Below are positions 1 through 8,265 of a DNA stretch of 56,684 nucleotides, piece after piece. Position 1 is the first letter of the stretch; each line of letters begins with the position of its first letter. The stretch comes from Mameliella sp. MMSF_3455 (lineage in GTDB: Bacteria; Pseudomonadota; Alphaproteobacteria; Rhodobacterales; Rhodobacteraceae), in assembly GCF_030733205.1 (NCBI RefSeq), contig NZ_JASHJL010000033.1, forward strand, positions 1-56,684, written 5' to 3'. The translations under genes were made by a program, and so were the position numbers. The notes beneath the pieces were generated by a model that was not told the DNA's origin, did not search any database, and saw only the letters and a list, made by a program, of their open reading frames with translations.

Positions 1-3
1 GCC

Positions 4-960
4 CTAGTGGCGGGTCGCGCCACCGGTCGAAGGGGCGGGGGCGGGTTGTGACAGACTTTGTATCTGGTTGACGACGATCGCGCTCAGGGGGGCGGCGAGA
101 TCGGCCTGCGGGTCGTTCTCGGGCGGCTCTGTCGCGGCGCGTGTCAATGCCTCGACGAGGTTCGGCTTGATCAATTGGGCATAGGCGCAGAGTTCATGAA
201 TCCTGAAGGTCGCGAAATGCAGGCTGTTGTCATTGCCGAGATGGGTGCCGGCTTGGCGGTCGGTGCCGGGAATGGCCAAGGCATTGCTGTGAACAGCGGC
301 GCCGAGATTGGCCAGAACGTCCTTGCGCCAGCGCCCGTACTCGGTGTCTGGCGAGTAGTCCAAACCGATCTCGTAGAGTTTCTCGGTCAGCGCGCGAAAG
401 GCCCGACCGCCTGCGATATGGCGGCGCCAGAAACTGCTGGCCTCTTCGACGGTGCGGCAGGCGATGAAACGCGCGGCCAGCTTGCGCCGCACCAGCAGAA
501 CCAGCAGCATGTCCACGTCTTCCGAGACGGAGCGCGCGATCTGCATTGCGGGCAGTGGCAGATCGGTCAGGGCCAGCATCCTGAGCGCGGTCATCTGTTC
601 GGTCAGGCGCGCGGTCAGGGCCGCAAGCCCGTGCCATTGCGCGGGGTCGAGGCCGGGCACCCCGTGCGCATGTCCGCGGCGGGCGGCTGCATGGGTTGCC
701 TTTACCCAGATCAGGGCCTGATCGTACAGAAACACCAGATCGACCTGTGCGCTGGTCGCAGTGTCGTCGAGACGGGGCAGGGCGCGGAACCCAGGCATTT
801 GCCGGATCGCGTGGCGCCAGGCGCTGTCGAAGTCCAGACCCCGCACCGACCACAGCTGGCGCGTGCGCGCCAGCAATTGCGGAGAGAGGCCGGGATAGGA
901 CATCTCGGGCGGGGCGCTGCCCAGTGCGGCGATATCGCCAAAGGGGAATTTCTGGGTCAT
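4..960 (-). CDS. Hypothetical protein, 318 aa, divergent from rpoN
   Basis: I do not recognise this protein. It is a soluble, mostly helical 318-residue protein with no signal peptide and no clear membrane segment. The N-terminus carries FPFGDIAALG, and a stretch around residues 145-185 is rich in hydrophobic and basic residues (DVDMLLVLLVRRKLAARF). It is read away from the sigma-54 gene, with about 100 bases between the two starts, so both may share one control region. Codon use looks native. The placement beside rpoN and the monooxygenase operon could mean a regulatory role, but nothing in the sequence proves it. Confidence is for a real gene, not for a function. Confidence 0.75.
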   Translation of the reverse strand: MTQKFPFGDIAALGSAPPEMSYPGLSPQLLARTRQLWSVRGLDFDSAWRHAIRQMPGFRALPRLDDTATSAQVDLVFLYDQALIWVKATHAAARRGHAHGVPGLDPAQWHGLAALTARLTEQMTALRMLALTDLPLPAMQIARSVSEDVDMLLVLLVRRKLAARFIACRTVEEASSFWRRHIAGGRAFRALTEKLYEIGLDYSPDTEYGRWRKDVLANLGAAVHSNALAIPGTDRQAGTHLGNDNSLHFATFRIHELCAYAQLIKPNLVEALTRAATEPPENDPQADLAAPLSAIVVNQIQSLSQPAPAPSTGGATRH

Positions 961-1058
961 GTCCGGGATTTCACCGTTGTGTTTGCGGCCAGTCTAGGCG
1001 CGGGCGGTGCTTTGCGGCCAGAAAAATCCACGGGCGCCCTGCAAAAGGCGCGGATGGC

Positions 1059-2315
1059 ATGACGCCGGCGCTGGGACATGTCACGCGGCAGACGCAGACG
1101 TTTGTCCTGCATCAATCCATGGCACTGTTGCGGTTGACGGCGGCGGAAGTGACCGAACTGCTGACACAAGTGGCCGAGGTCAATCCGCATCTTCTGGTGC
1201 GCCGGCCAAGGCGGCGGTTCCTGGTCGGCCTCGGCGCCAGCGACGCGCTGGAGGCAACCCTTGCCGAAGGCGCGGGCAGCCTGATTGCCCATGTGCAAGC
1301 GGAATTGTCCGATCTCCTGTCGCGCGGCGGCCTGATGGCCCGGATCATCACCCTGTTGATGGAAGACCTTGAGCCCAGCGGATGGATCAAGGCCGATCTT
1401 GGCCGGATCGCGCGAGATCTTGGTATCCGAGAGGCCTTGGTCGAAGCGACCTTGAAGCTGGTGCAGGAGCGGGTTTCGCCCACCGGGTTGTTCGCGCGGG
1501 ATCTGCGCGAGTGCCTGTACCTGCAATTGACGGAACGGGGCGAGGTTTCGCCCGAGCTAGAAGCGGTGCTTTCGCATCTGGACATGTTGCAGACCGGAGG
1601 AGCGGATGCGCTGGCCGACAAGGCGGGGCTTTCCCCCGAGACCGTAAGCGCCTGCCTGGCGCAGATCCGCACGCTGGATCCGAAACCCGGTGCGCGGTTC
1701 GATGTGGACCCGGCCCTGACCCGCGAACCCGACGCGCGCGTGACGCGCGAGGACGAGGCCTGGAAGGTCCGGTTCAACCGTGACACGGAGCCCACCGTCG
1801 AAATCGCGGCCATCCCGCGGTCCGGGGACAACCCGGACCTGGCCGAGGCGTTAAAGCAGGCGCGCGGTCTGAAATTCGCTCTGCACCTGCGCCAGTCCGC
1901 GACCCGGCAGGTGATCGAGGCCCTGATCGCCCGTCAGACCGGTTTTCTGGACCGCGGAGACGCTGCGCTTCGCCCCCTGACACAGGCCGACCTGGCGGAG
2001 GCGACGGGGTTTCACACCAGCACGGTCAGCCGTGTCATGAACGGCTACCTCATCGAGACCCCGCAGGGGGTGATCCCCGCGCGCACCCTTTGCCCCGGAT
2101 CGGTTTCTCGGCTTGGCGGGGGCCATTGCAAGGCGCAGGTCCAGGCCCGCATCCGGGCGCTTGTCCAGGCAGAGAACCCGACCTCACCAATGTCGGACGC
2201 TGATCTTGCCCGGCAACTGCGCGATGAGGGCATCGCCGTCTCGCGCCGTGTCGCCGCGAAGTACCGGCAGGACTGCGGCATTGCCCGTGCTGCACTGCGG
2301 CGTGAATCGGCCTGA
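1059..2315 (+). CDS. rpoN: RNA polymerase sigma-54 factor, divergent paralogue
   Basis: Alternative sigma factor that directs RNA polymerase to -24/-12 promoters and needs an AAA+ activator. The 418-residue protein shows the three RpoN parts: a Gln/Leu-rich activator-binding region I (TRQTQTFVLHQSMALLRL), a core-binding domain, and a C-terminal DNA-binding domain with a helix-turn-helix (DLAEATGFHTSTVSRVMNG) and an RpoN box at about residues 395-404. The box reads SRRVAAKYRQ; the usual form is ARRTVAKYRE, so four of ten positions differ. It is somewhat shorter than the common 430-500 residues. The ATG start is chosen because region I begins directly after it. It lies about 510 bases upstream of prmA on the same strand, which suggests a dedicated sigma factor for the operon. 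No AAA+ activator gene is in the window. Confidence 0.9.
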   Translation: MTPALGHVTRQTQTFVLHQSMALLRLTAAEVTELLTQVAEVNPHLLVRRPRRRFLVGLGASDALEATLAEGAGSLIAHVQAELSDLLSRGGLMARIITLLMEDLEPSGWIKADLGRIARDLGIREALVEATLKLVQERVSPTGLFARDLRECLYLQLTERGEVSPELEAVLSHLDMLQTGGADALADKAGLSPETVSACLAQIRTLDPKPGARFDVDPALTREPDARVTREDEAWKVRFNRDTEPTVEIAAIPRSGDNPDLAEALKQARGLKFALHLRQSATRQVIEALIARQTGFLDRGDAALRPLTQADLAEATGFHTSTVSRVMNGYLIETPQGVIPARTLCPGSVSRLGGGHCKAQVQARIRALVQAENPTSPMSDADLARQLRDEGIAVSRRVAAKYRQDCGIARAALRRESA

Positions 2316-2359
2316 AAACACCCATCTTTCCATGAGCTTGCGCGTCATTGCCCAGTGGC

Positions 2360-2453
2360 AAGTGTAACGCCGTAGTACGGCCGTCCGTAATGTCCAGCGT
2401 TCACTGTAACGTCCTGGTGTAACGCTGCGTAACACTGTGACGTCCTGACGCAG
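2360..2453 (+). promoter_or_regulatory. Candidate upstream activator sites (TGTAACG repeats)
   Basis: Repeated boxes lie 110-200 bases upstream of the -24 element. TGTAACG occurs at 2363-2369, 2405-2411 and 2418-2424, and TGTGACG at 2436-2442. The 13-mers CTGTAACGTCCTG (2404) and CTGTGACGTCCTG (2435) are 31 bases apart, about three helical turns. CTGCGT (2425-2430) and ACGCAG (2448-2453) form an inverted pair. This is the usual place for binding sites of a sigma-54 activator. The repeats are seen; the binding role is inferred. Confidence 0.6.
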
Positions 2454-2480
2454 TTTCCCAGGAAACAGACCTGGGGTGCC

Positions 2481-2513
2481 GAAGAAAAAATCAAAAAATA
2501 AAAACTAACAAAA
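2481..2513 (+). promoter_or_regulatory. A-tract stretch with IHF-like site
   Basis: Four A-tracts (2485-2490, 2493-2498, 2500-2504, 2510-2513) in otherwise GC-rich DNA, recurring roughly every 8-10 bases. AATCAA at 2489-2494 followed by AAAA and TAA is one base from the IHF consensus WATCAANNNNTTR. It lies between the repeated boxes and the -24/-12 promoter, where bending DNA brings an enhancer-bound activator to the polymerase. The function is inferred. Confidence 0.45.
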
Positions 2514-2563
2514 CCAGACGGATAATGGGGAAGTTTCTCTTTTTTCGCCCTTTCTGGCCCGGT

Positions 2564-2580
2564 CTGGAACGCCGCTTGCC
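2564..2580 (+). promoter_or_regulatory. Sigma-54 (-24/-12) promoter of the prm operon
   Basis: TGGAAC-N5-TTGC with the -24 GG at 2566-2567 and the -12 GC at 2578-2579; the ten bases between them are the exact sigma-54 spacing. Only one base of the TGGCAC core differs (A for C). Transcription would begin near 2591, leaving a leader of about 240 bases before prmA. No good -35/-10 pair was seen in the same gap. Confidence 0.65.
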
Positions 2581-2828
2581 TATTGGATTGGCACAACATG
2601 ACGCCTCGCCCCGATGGCAGGCGCGCAAGAACGAAGGAGTGGAAGCCGCACCGCAGCAATTCCTCGCAGCCGGATACAGGCCGGAGGCGCTGGCGGTGGG
2701 CCGGACTTTCCAACCTTTGCCGTGATCCGTGCCGGACGCTGTGTCGTCCGGCCAATGAACCGGCGACGCCTGTCGCCTGAAACAGCGGTCGGTCTACCGG
2801 CCGCAGAGCTTGAAAGGAGGCTCATGGC

Positions 2829-4493
2829 ATGACTTTGACGTTGAACAAAATCACGTCTCAGCGTGGCATTTCGGTCGGGGAGGCCACCAAGAAGATCTCG
2901 GATCTCGGGTGGAACCCCACGTATGTCCAGGAAGCAAGCACCTTCCCCACGGACTACAAGATCACCAAGGCCCCGCGTGACCCGATGAAACAGGTCCTGC
3001 GTTCCTACTTCCCGATGGAAGAGGAAAAGGACAACCGCGTCTATGGCGCACTTGATGCCGCCCTGCGCGGTGACATGTTCCGCAACGTGGAGCCGCGCTG
3101 GATCGAGTGGATGAAGCTCTTCCTGGCCATCATCCCCTTCCCGGAAATCTCGGCCGCGCGTTCGATGGCGATGGTCGCACGCCTGTCGCCGGGCGAGGAT
3201 CTGCGCACCGGCTTTACCATGCAGATGGTCGATGAATTCCGTCACTCCACGATTCAGATGAACCTGAAGAAGTGGTACATGGAGAACTACATCGACCCGG
3301 CGGGCTTCGACATCACCGAAGAGGCCTTTGGCAAGTGCTACGCCACCACCATCGGCCGCCAGTTCGGCGAAGGGTTCATCACGGGCGACACCATGACCGC
3401 CGCCTGCATGTACCTGACGGTGGTTGCCGAGACCGCCTTCACCAACACGCTCTTCGTGGCCATGCCTTCGGAAGCGGCGCGGAATGGCGACTATGCGCTG
3501 CCGACCGTGTTCCTGTCGGTACAGTCGGACGAAAGCCGCCACATCGGCAACGGTCACTCGCTGCTGATGGCCGCGCTGAAAGAGCCGGAGAACCACCTGC
3601 TTCTGGAACGCGACCTGCGTTACGCCTTCTGGCAGAACCATGCCATCGTGGACGCCGCCATCGGGACCTTTATCGAGTACGGCACCACCAACCGCGACAA
3701 GGAAAAGGAATCCTACGCGGAGATGTGGCACCGGTGGATCTTTGAAGACTACTACCGGACCTACATGCTGCCGCTTGAAAAGTACGGCGTGAAAATCCAC
3801 CACGACGACGTTCAGGAAGCCTGGAAGCGGATCACCGAAAAGAACTACGTCCACAAGGTCGCCCAGTTCTTCACCGTCGGCTGGCCCGTCAACTTCTGGC
3901 GGATCGAGGCCCAGACCGAGAAGGACTTCGAGTGGTTCGAGCACAAGTACCCGGGCTGGTACGCCGAATTCGGTGAATTCTGGAAGTGGCACGCGAAACT
4001 GAGCACGCCGGGCGAGAAGGTCATCACCTTCAACGAGGACGTGGGCTACGTCTATCCGCACCGCTGCTGGTCCTGCCTGGTGCCCTGCCTGATCCGTGAG
4101 GACATGGTCGTCGACGAGATCGACGGGCAGCTGCACACCTTCGCCCACGAACTGGACCGCTGGACCGCCGTCGAGGCCTTCGCGGACGAGTACCAGGGCC
4201 GGCCGACCCCGGCGATGGGCAAGTTCTCGGGCAAGCGCGAGTGGGAGTCGATGTACGACGGCTGGGACTTGGCCGACGCCATCAAGGACCTCAACTTCGT
4301 CCGCGAAGACGGCGAGACGCTGGTGCCGCAGCCGCACCTGCGGTTCGACGACAAGGACATGTGGAAGCTGGAGCACGTCCGCGGCAACACCCTTGCCTCG
4401 CCGCTCAACGCTCTGCGCGCCATGTCGCCGGCCGAGCGTGAGGCCCACATCGCGGAATACCGCGCGGGCTTCACCATCAATCCCTGCAACTGA
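2829..4493 (+). CDS. prmA: Propane-type monooxygenase hydroxylase, large subunit
   Basis: Catalytic alpha subunit of a group 5 soluble diiron monooxygenase (PrmABCD/MimABCD type), which hydroxylates short alkanes, and in mycobacteria also ketones and phenols. The 554 residues carry the six iron ligands with the spacing of methane monooxygenase: E106, E136 and H139 (DEFRHS), E201, E235 and H238 (DESRHIGNGH). The offset from MMO numbering is a constant 8. The start ATG follows AAGGAGG at 2814-2820. It is the first gene of the operon, behind the sigma-54 promoter. There is no gamma subunit gene, which separates it from true methane monooxygenase. Substrate range (propane, acetone, phenol) cannot be decided from sequence. 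Confidence 0.96.
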   Translation: MTLTLNKITSQRGISVGEATKKISDLGWNPTYVQEASTFPTDYKITKAPRDPMKQVLRSYFPMEEEKDNRVYGALDAALRGDMFRNVEPRWIEWMKLFLAIIPFPEISAARSMAMVARLSPGEDLRTGFTMQMVDEFRHSTIQMNLKKWYMENYIDPAGFDITEEAFGKCYATTIGRQFGEGFITGDTMTAACMYLTVVAETAFTNTLFVAMPSEAARNGDYALPTVFLSVQSDESRHIGNGHSLLMAALKEPENHLLLERDLRYAFWQNHAIVDAAIGTFIEYGTTNRDKEKESYAEMWHRWIFEDYYRTYMLPLEKYGVKIHHDDVQEAWKRITEKNYVHKVAQFFTVGWPVNFWRIEAQTEKDFEWFEHKYPGWYAEFGEFWKWHAKLSTPGEKVITFNEDVGYVYPHRCWSCLVPCLIREDMVVDEIDGQLHTFAHELDRWTAVEAFADEYQGRPTPAMGKFSGKREWESMYDGWDLADAIKDLNFVREDGETLVPQPHLRFDDKDMWKLEHVRGNTLASPLNALRAMSPAEREAHIAEYRAGFTINPCN

Positions 4494-4504
4494 CGCAGAA
4501 AACC

Positions 4505-4528
4505 GGGAAGGCCGTGCGCGGCCTTCCC
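4505..4528 (+). other. Intercistronic stem-loop after prmA
   Basis: A perfect 10-bp stem (GGGAAGGCCG with CGGCCTTCCC) with the tetraloop TGCG, 12 bases after the prmA stop. No T-run follows, so it is unlikely to be a full terminator. A 3' stabiliser or processing stem that raises prmA mRNA above the reductase message is the likely role (inference). Confidence 0.75.
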
Positions 4529-4580
4529 CACCAGACCCGACGCCCGGACGGGGCGTGAGAAGGATCAGGGAGAAGAAAAG

Positions 4581-5639
4581 ATGACGGACGTCCACACAGT
4601 CCGACTGGAACCGGTTGGCGTGGAATTCGAGGTCGAGGAGAACGAGACCATCCTCGACGCCGCATTCCGCCAGGGCATTGCCCTGCCGCACGGTTGCAAG
4701 GAAGGGCAGTGCTCGGCCTGCAAATGCGTCCAGCTGGACGGCGAAACCGAGATGCTGAAATATTCGACCTTCGCGCTCAACGACATGGAAAAGGACAGCG
4801 GCCACGTCCTCATGTGCCGCACCCTGGCCTGGAGCGACGTCGAGATCGAACTGCTCAACTACGACGAGGAGGTGCTGTCGAAGTCCATCCCGGTCAAGCA
4901 GTTCAGCGGCAAGATCACCGGCTTTGAAAAGCTGACCCACGACATTCGTGGCGTCCAGATCGAACTGGATGCGCCTTTGAAATTCTGGGCGGGCCAATAT
5001 GTCGACATCACGGTCAGGACGGAAGCGGGGGAGGAGATTACACGTTCGTTCTCCATGGCAAATCCGCCGAGCGAAACCCAAAAACTCTCCTTCATCATCA
5101 AGAAATACCCCGACGGACGGTTCTCGAACGAACTCGACGACGGAGGAATCAAGGCCGGAGCCGAAGTCTCCGTCGAAGGACCCTACGGGATGTGCTTCCG
5201 ACGCGAAGAACGGGAAGGACCCGTAGTGCTGGTTGGTGCCGGATCCGGCATGTCGCCGGTCTGGTCGATCCTGAATGACCACCTGACCAGCGGCGAGGAC
5301 CGCCCGGTCTACTTCTTCTACGGTGCCCGGTCGCAGTCCGACCTGTTCAAGCTGGACGAGATCGGTGCCCTGACGGACGCGCATCCTGGTGTCGAATTCA
5401 TCCCCGTGCTCAGCCACGAGGAAGAGGGCAACGGCTGGGCCGGCGAGCGCGGCTTTGTCCACGAATGCGTCGACCGGCGGTTGAAGGAACTGGGGATCGA
5501 CGGCGAAGGCGACGTCTACGCCTGTGGTCCGCCACCGATGATCGACGCGCTGACACCGGTCCTGTTCATGCACGACTTCGATACGGACCGCATCTTCTAC
5601 GACAAGTTCACGCCCACTTCCGGTTCTTCGGGCCACTGA
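4581..5639 (+). CDS. prmB: Propane-type monooxygenase reductase (2Fe-2S/FAD)
   Basis: Passes electrons from NADH to the diiron hydroxylase in the cytoplasm. The 352-residue protein has an N-terminal plant-type ferredoxin domain with ligands C39, C44, C47 and C79, then an FAD domain (RSFSMAN) and an NAD-binding domain (GAGSGMSPVWSIL, CGPPPMID). The length is normal for the family. It lies between the large and small hydroxylase subunits, the order prmA-reductase-prmC-prmD known from Rhodococcus and Mycobacterium clusters. From about 5000 to 5250 the codon choice changes: GGA and CTC dominate instead of GGC and CTG. Confidence 0.95.
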   Translation: MTDVHTVRLEPVGVEFEVEENETILDAAFRQGIALPHGCKEGQCSACKCVQLDGETEMLKYSTFALNDMEKDSGHVLMCRTLAWSDVEIELLNYDEEVLSKSIPVKQFSGKITGFEKLTHDIRGVQIELDAPLKFWAGQYVDITVRTEAGEEITRSFSMANPPSETQKLSFIIKKYPDGRFSNELDDGGIKAGAEVSVEGPYGMCFRREEREGPVVLVGAGSGMSPVWSILNDHLTSGEDRPVYFFYGARSQSDLFKLDEIGALTDAHPGVEFIPVLSHEEEGNGWAGERGFVHECVDRRLKELGIDGEGDVYACGPPPMIDALTPVLFMHDFDTDRIFYDKFTPTSGSSGH

Positions 5640-5692
5640 TACCGGCCCGAACGCAAGTGACGCGAACGTAAAACCAGACAAGGGAGGCTACT

Positions 5693-6757
5693 ATGGTAGC
5701 AACATCAAGCTCGGTGGGATCCGGGGCAGCAGGCGCGGCCGTCTTCGTCGGCTCGAAGAGCCGCAAGTACAACTACTTCGAGCCGCGCGGCAAGCGGGCG
5801 ACCCACTACGAGGACGTCACCGTCGACGTCCAGCCCGATCCCGAACGCTACCTGATCCAGAACTGGATCATCGAGTTCGAGGGCGGCAAGGGCGGCGGCG
5901 CCTACCAGAAGGACAACACCGCCGCGCTGTCGTCGAACTGGCACGCCTTCCGCGCACCGGACCAGGAGTGGGAACGCACCCACTACCAGCGCCAGGCCAA
6001 GATCGAGACGATGGTGCAGAGCGTCATCTCGAACGCCCGCAAGGCCGGCGCGCCTGCGGCCTTCGACAAGGTCTGGACCAAGATCCTGCAAAAGCATCTG
6101 GGCGCGTGGAAACATGCGGAATTCGGCCTTGGCACCTCGCTCATGCAGGCGCAGCGCTACGGCTACACCCAGATGATCAACAACGCCACGTTGACCAACT
6201 CGTCCTACAAGATGCGCCTGTCCCAGGACATCACCCTGTACCTGGCCGAGATCGGCATGGACATCGAGGGCTGGGACGACACGCTCGGCAAGCAGGCCTG
6301 GCTGGAGGACCCGATCTGGCAGCCCTGCCGCGAGGCGATCGAGACGATCATGGGCTGCGAGGACTACCTCGAACAGTATTTCGCCATCAACATCGTCTTT
6401 GAACCGTTGGTGGGCGAACTGTTCCGCTCGGGCTTCCTGATGCAGGCAGCGGCGGCGAACAACGACTTCATCACGCCCCCGGTGATCTCGGCGGCCGAGG
6501 CCGACTACGAGCGCAACCTCGCGAACACGGTCGACCTGATCTACCTGCTGGCCAACGACGAACAGCACGGTGCCCACAACAAGGCGCTGTTCCAGTCCTG
6601 GCTGAACAAGCACGGCGATCTGGCCGACAAGGCCGCCTCCGCGCTGCAGCCGATCTGGTCGCAACCGCATTCCAAGCCCGTCTCGTTCGAGGATGTGAAG
6701 GCCGTGTCGCATGAGCGCATCAGCCAGATCCTCGGGGAACTCGGCCTCAGCCGCTAA
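5693..6757 (+). CDS. prmC: Propane-type monooxygenase hydroxylase, small subunit
   Basis: Beta subunit of the diiron hydroxylase; it packs against PrmA and has no metal site. The 354-residue protein has the expected ferritin-like helical fold, with motifs such as FEPRGKRATHYEDVTV near the N-terminus and LANDEQHGAHNK late in the protein. The start is supported by AGGGAGG at 5681-5686 and seven bases of spacing. The N-terminal 20 residues are a Ser/Gly/Ala-rich tail that may be disordered. It sits 53 bases after prmB and 25 bases before prmD, so it is surely co-transcribed with both. Confidence 0.94.
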   Translation: MVATSSSVGSGAAGAAVFVGSKSRKYNYFEPRGKRATHYEDVTVDVQPDPERYLIQNWIIEFEGGKGGGAYQKDNTAALSSNWHAFRAPDQEWERTHYQRQAKIETMVQSVISNARKAGAPAAFDKVWTKILQKHLGAWKHAEFGLGTSLMQAQRYGYTQMINNATLTNSSYKMRLSQDITLYLAEIGMDIEGWDDTLGKQAWLEDPIWQPCREAIETIMGCEDYLEQYFAINIVFEPLVGELFRSGFLMQAAAANNDFITPPVISAAEADYERNLANTVDLIYLLANDEQHGAHNKALFQSWLNKHGDLADKAASALQPIWSQPHSKPVSFEDVKAVSHERISQILGELGLSR

Positions 6758-6782
6758 TCGCAACACAAGAAGGAAAAGACTG

Positions 6783-7157
6783 ATGTCAAACGTAGCGCGT
6801 GACGCGACCAAGCAGAACATCTTCAAGTCGATGAAGGACATCGACCTGACCTCGCGCGAGGTCTCGCACCAGTGTGGCGTCACCATGAACGACAGTGTCG
6901 AGGCCAGGGCCATCGCCGAGTTCATGGAAGAGAACGACCCCAAGGTCACGATCACCTACAACCCGGCGACCATCCGGATCGACGGCGAAGGCAAGCTGAT
7001 CTTCAAGATGAGCGAGATCACCGAGTTCCTGGGCCGCGAGATGACCGCCGAGACCTTCGAGGTCAACACCTCCACCCACTATGGCCGGATGGTCCGGGTC
7101 GATGACGACACCGTCATCCTCTTCGGCGACATGAACGAGGTCATGGAATACATCTGA
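6783..7157 (+). CDS. prmD: Monooxygenase coupling/effector protein
   Basis: Small cofactor-free regulatory protein (MmoB/TmoD family) that binds the hydroxylase and couples NADH use to substrate oxidation. 124 residues, within the normal range. Typical features are an N-terminal flexible part, SHQCGVTMNDSVEARAIAEF, and a conserved core with TITYNPATIRIDGEGKL. The ATG at 6783 is chosen over upstream in-frame codons, which lie inside prmC, because it is preceded by an AAGGAAAAG purine stretch. It ends the four-gene monooxygenase core and is followed by a strong stem-loop. Confidence 0.94.
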   Translation: MSNVARDATKQNIFKSMKDIDLTSREVSHQCGVTMNDSVEARAIAEFMEENDPKVTITYNPATIRIDGEGKLIFKMSEITEFLGREMTAETFEVNTSTHYGRMVRVDDDTVILFGDMNEVMEYI

Positions 7158-7175
7158 GGGCTTGCCAGCCCCACG

Positions 7176-7198
7176 GGGGGCCGGGCGCACCGGCCCCC
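7176..7198 (+). other. Intercistronic stem-loop after prmD
   Basis: Nine-bp perfect stem (GGGGGCCGG with CCGGCCCCC) and loop GCGCA, 18 bases after the prmD stop. No T-run follows. It separates the four monooxygenase genes from the accessory genes and could stabilise the upstream mRNA or reduce read-through. Confidence 0.7.
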
Positions 7199-7238
7199 TC
7201 ATCCCCAGCCAAACCGACAGAATTCCAGGGAGGATCTC

Positions 7239-8261
7239 ATGTACAAGACACCGAACGGCAAGGAAATCTTCGTTCTCGACGGCCACACCCATTTCTGGGA
7301 CGGCAGCCCCGAGAACCAGGCCAACGTGCATGGCAAGCAATTCATCGAGTGTTTCTACGCCTACCACACCAACCTCAGCCCGCAGGAAGAACTGTGGGAA
7401 AAGGCGCGGTTCGAGAAATACTCCGAGGACGACATCTATCGCGATCTCTTTGTCGACGGGCCGGATGACATGGCGATCATCCAGACGACCGTTCTGAGGG
7501 ATTTCTACAAGAACGGGTTCGGCTGCCTCGAACGGTCGACCGAGATGGCCAAGCGGCATCCCGAACGCTTTATCGTCAATGGCAGCTTCGACCCGCGCGA
7601 TGGCGAAAAGGCGCTGGAATACATCCACTGGATGAAAGAGAACTTCGATATCCAGGGCGTCAAGATGTACACGGCGGAATGGAACGGCGACAGCAAGGGC
7701 TGGGCGCTGAACGATCCGGCCGCCTACAAGTGCTTTGAGCTGTGCGAGAAGCTGGGCATCAAGAACATCCACGTCCACAAGGGCCCGACCATCATCCCGC
7801 TGTCCAAGGACGCGTTCAACGTCGATGACGTGGATTATGCGGCGACCGACTTCCAGAACCTGAACTGGATCGTGGAACATTGCGGCCTGCCGCGCCTGGA
7901 CGATTTCTGCTGGATCGCCGTGCAGGAAACCAACGTCTATGCCGGTCTCGCCGTGGCGCTGCCCTTCATCCATGCCCGCCCGCGCTATTTCGCCGAGGTC
8001 ATGGCAGAGCTGCTGTTCTGGGTCGGCGAGGACAAGATCCTGTTCGGCTCGGACTATGCGATCTGGACGCCGAACTGGTTGGTCGAGAAGTTCTGGAACT
8101 TCCAGATCCCCGACGACATCGCCGAGGAACGCGGCGTGCAGCTGACCGACGAGATCAAGGAAAAGATCCTGGGTCTGAACGCGGCGCGGCTTTATGGCAT
8201 CGACGTCGAGGCCAAGAAGCGGCAGCTCGCCGGCGCCCCGGTCCAGATCGCTGCGGAGTAA
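7239..8261 (+). CDS. Amidohydrolase family protein of the prm operon
   Basis: Amidohydrolase-2 (TIM-barrel metal hydrolase or decarboxylase) family, 340 residues. Visible metal-site motifs are DGHTHFWD (H16, H18), HVHKG, a histidine in EHCG, and FGSDY near residue 265. The same kind of gene follows prmD/mimD in actinobacterial clusters, where its role is not settled to my knowledge. Start ATG follows an AGGGAGG-like site. A catabolic hydrolase and a protein supporting the monooxygenase are both possible; position conservation argues for a link to monooxygenase function. Confidence 0.88.
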   Translation: MYKTPNGKEIFVLDGHTHFWDGSPENQANVHGKQFIECFYAYHTNLSPQEELWEKARFEKYSEDDIYRDLFVDGPDDMAIIQTTVLRDFYKNGFGCLERSTEMAKRHPERFIVNGSFDPRDGEKALEYIHWMKENFDIQGVKMYTAEWNGDSKGWALNDPAAYKCFELCEKLGIKNIHVHKGPTIIPLSKDAFNVDDVDYAATDFQNLNWIVEHCGLPRLDDFCWIAVQETNVYAGLAVALPFIHARPRYFAEVMAELLFWVGEDKILFGSDYAIWTPNWLVEKFWNFQIPDDIAEERGVQLTDEIKEKILGLNAARLYGIDVEAKKRQLAGAPVQIAAE

Positions 8262-8265
8262 GGCC

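Noticed and set aside
2584-2610. A second sigma-54 box around TGGCAC just downstream of the chosen promoter
   Set aside because: No TTGC or GC doublet at the required ten-base distance from GG; the site at 2564-2580 has the right spacing.
2580-5681. A minus-strand open frame of about 1030 codons opposite prmA and prmB
   Set aside because: It is the antisense of well-supported genes with strong codon bias, has no ribosome site and no protein family pattern. Long antisense frames are common in GC-rich genes.
2829-7157. Soluble methane monooxygenase
   Set aside because: The gene order A-reductase-C-D and the absence of a gamma subunit place it in the propane monooxygenase group, although the iron ligands have the same spacing.
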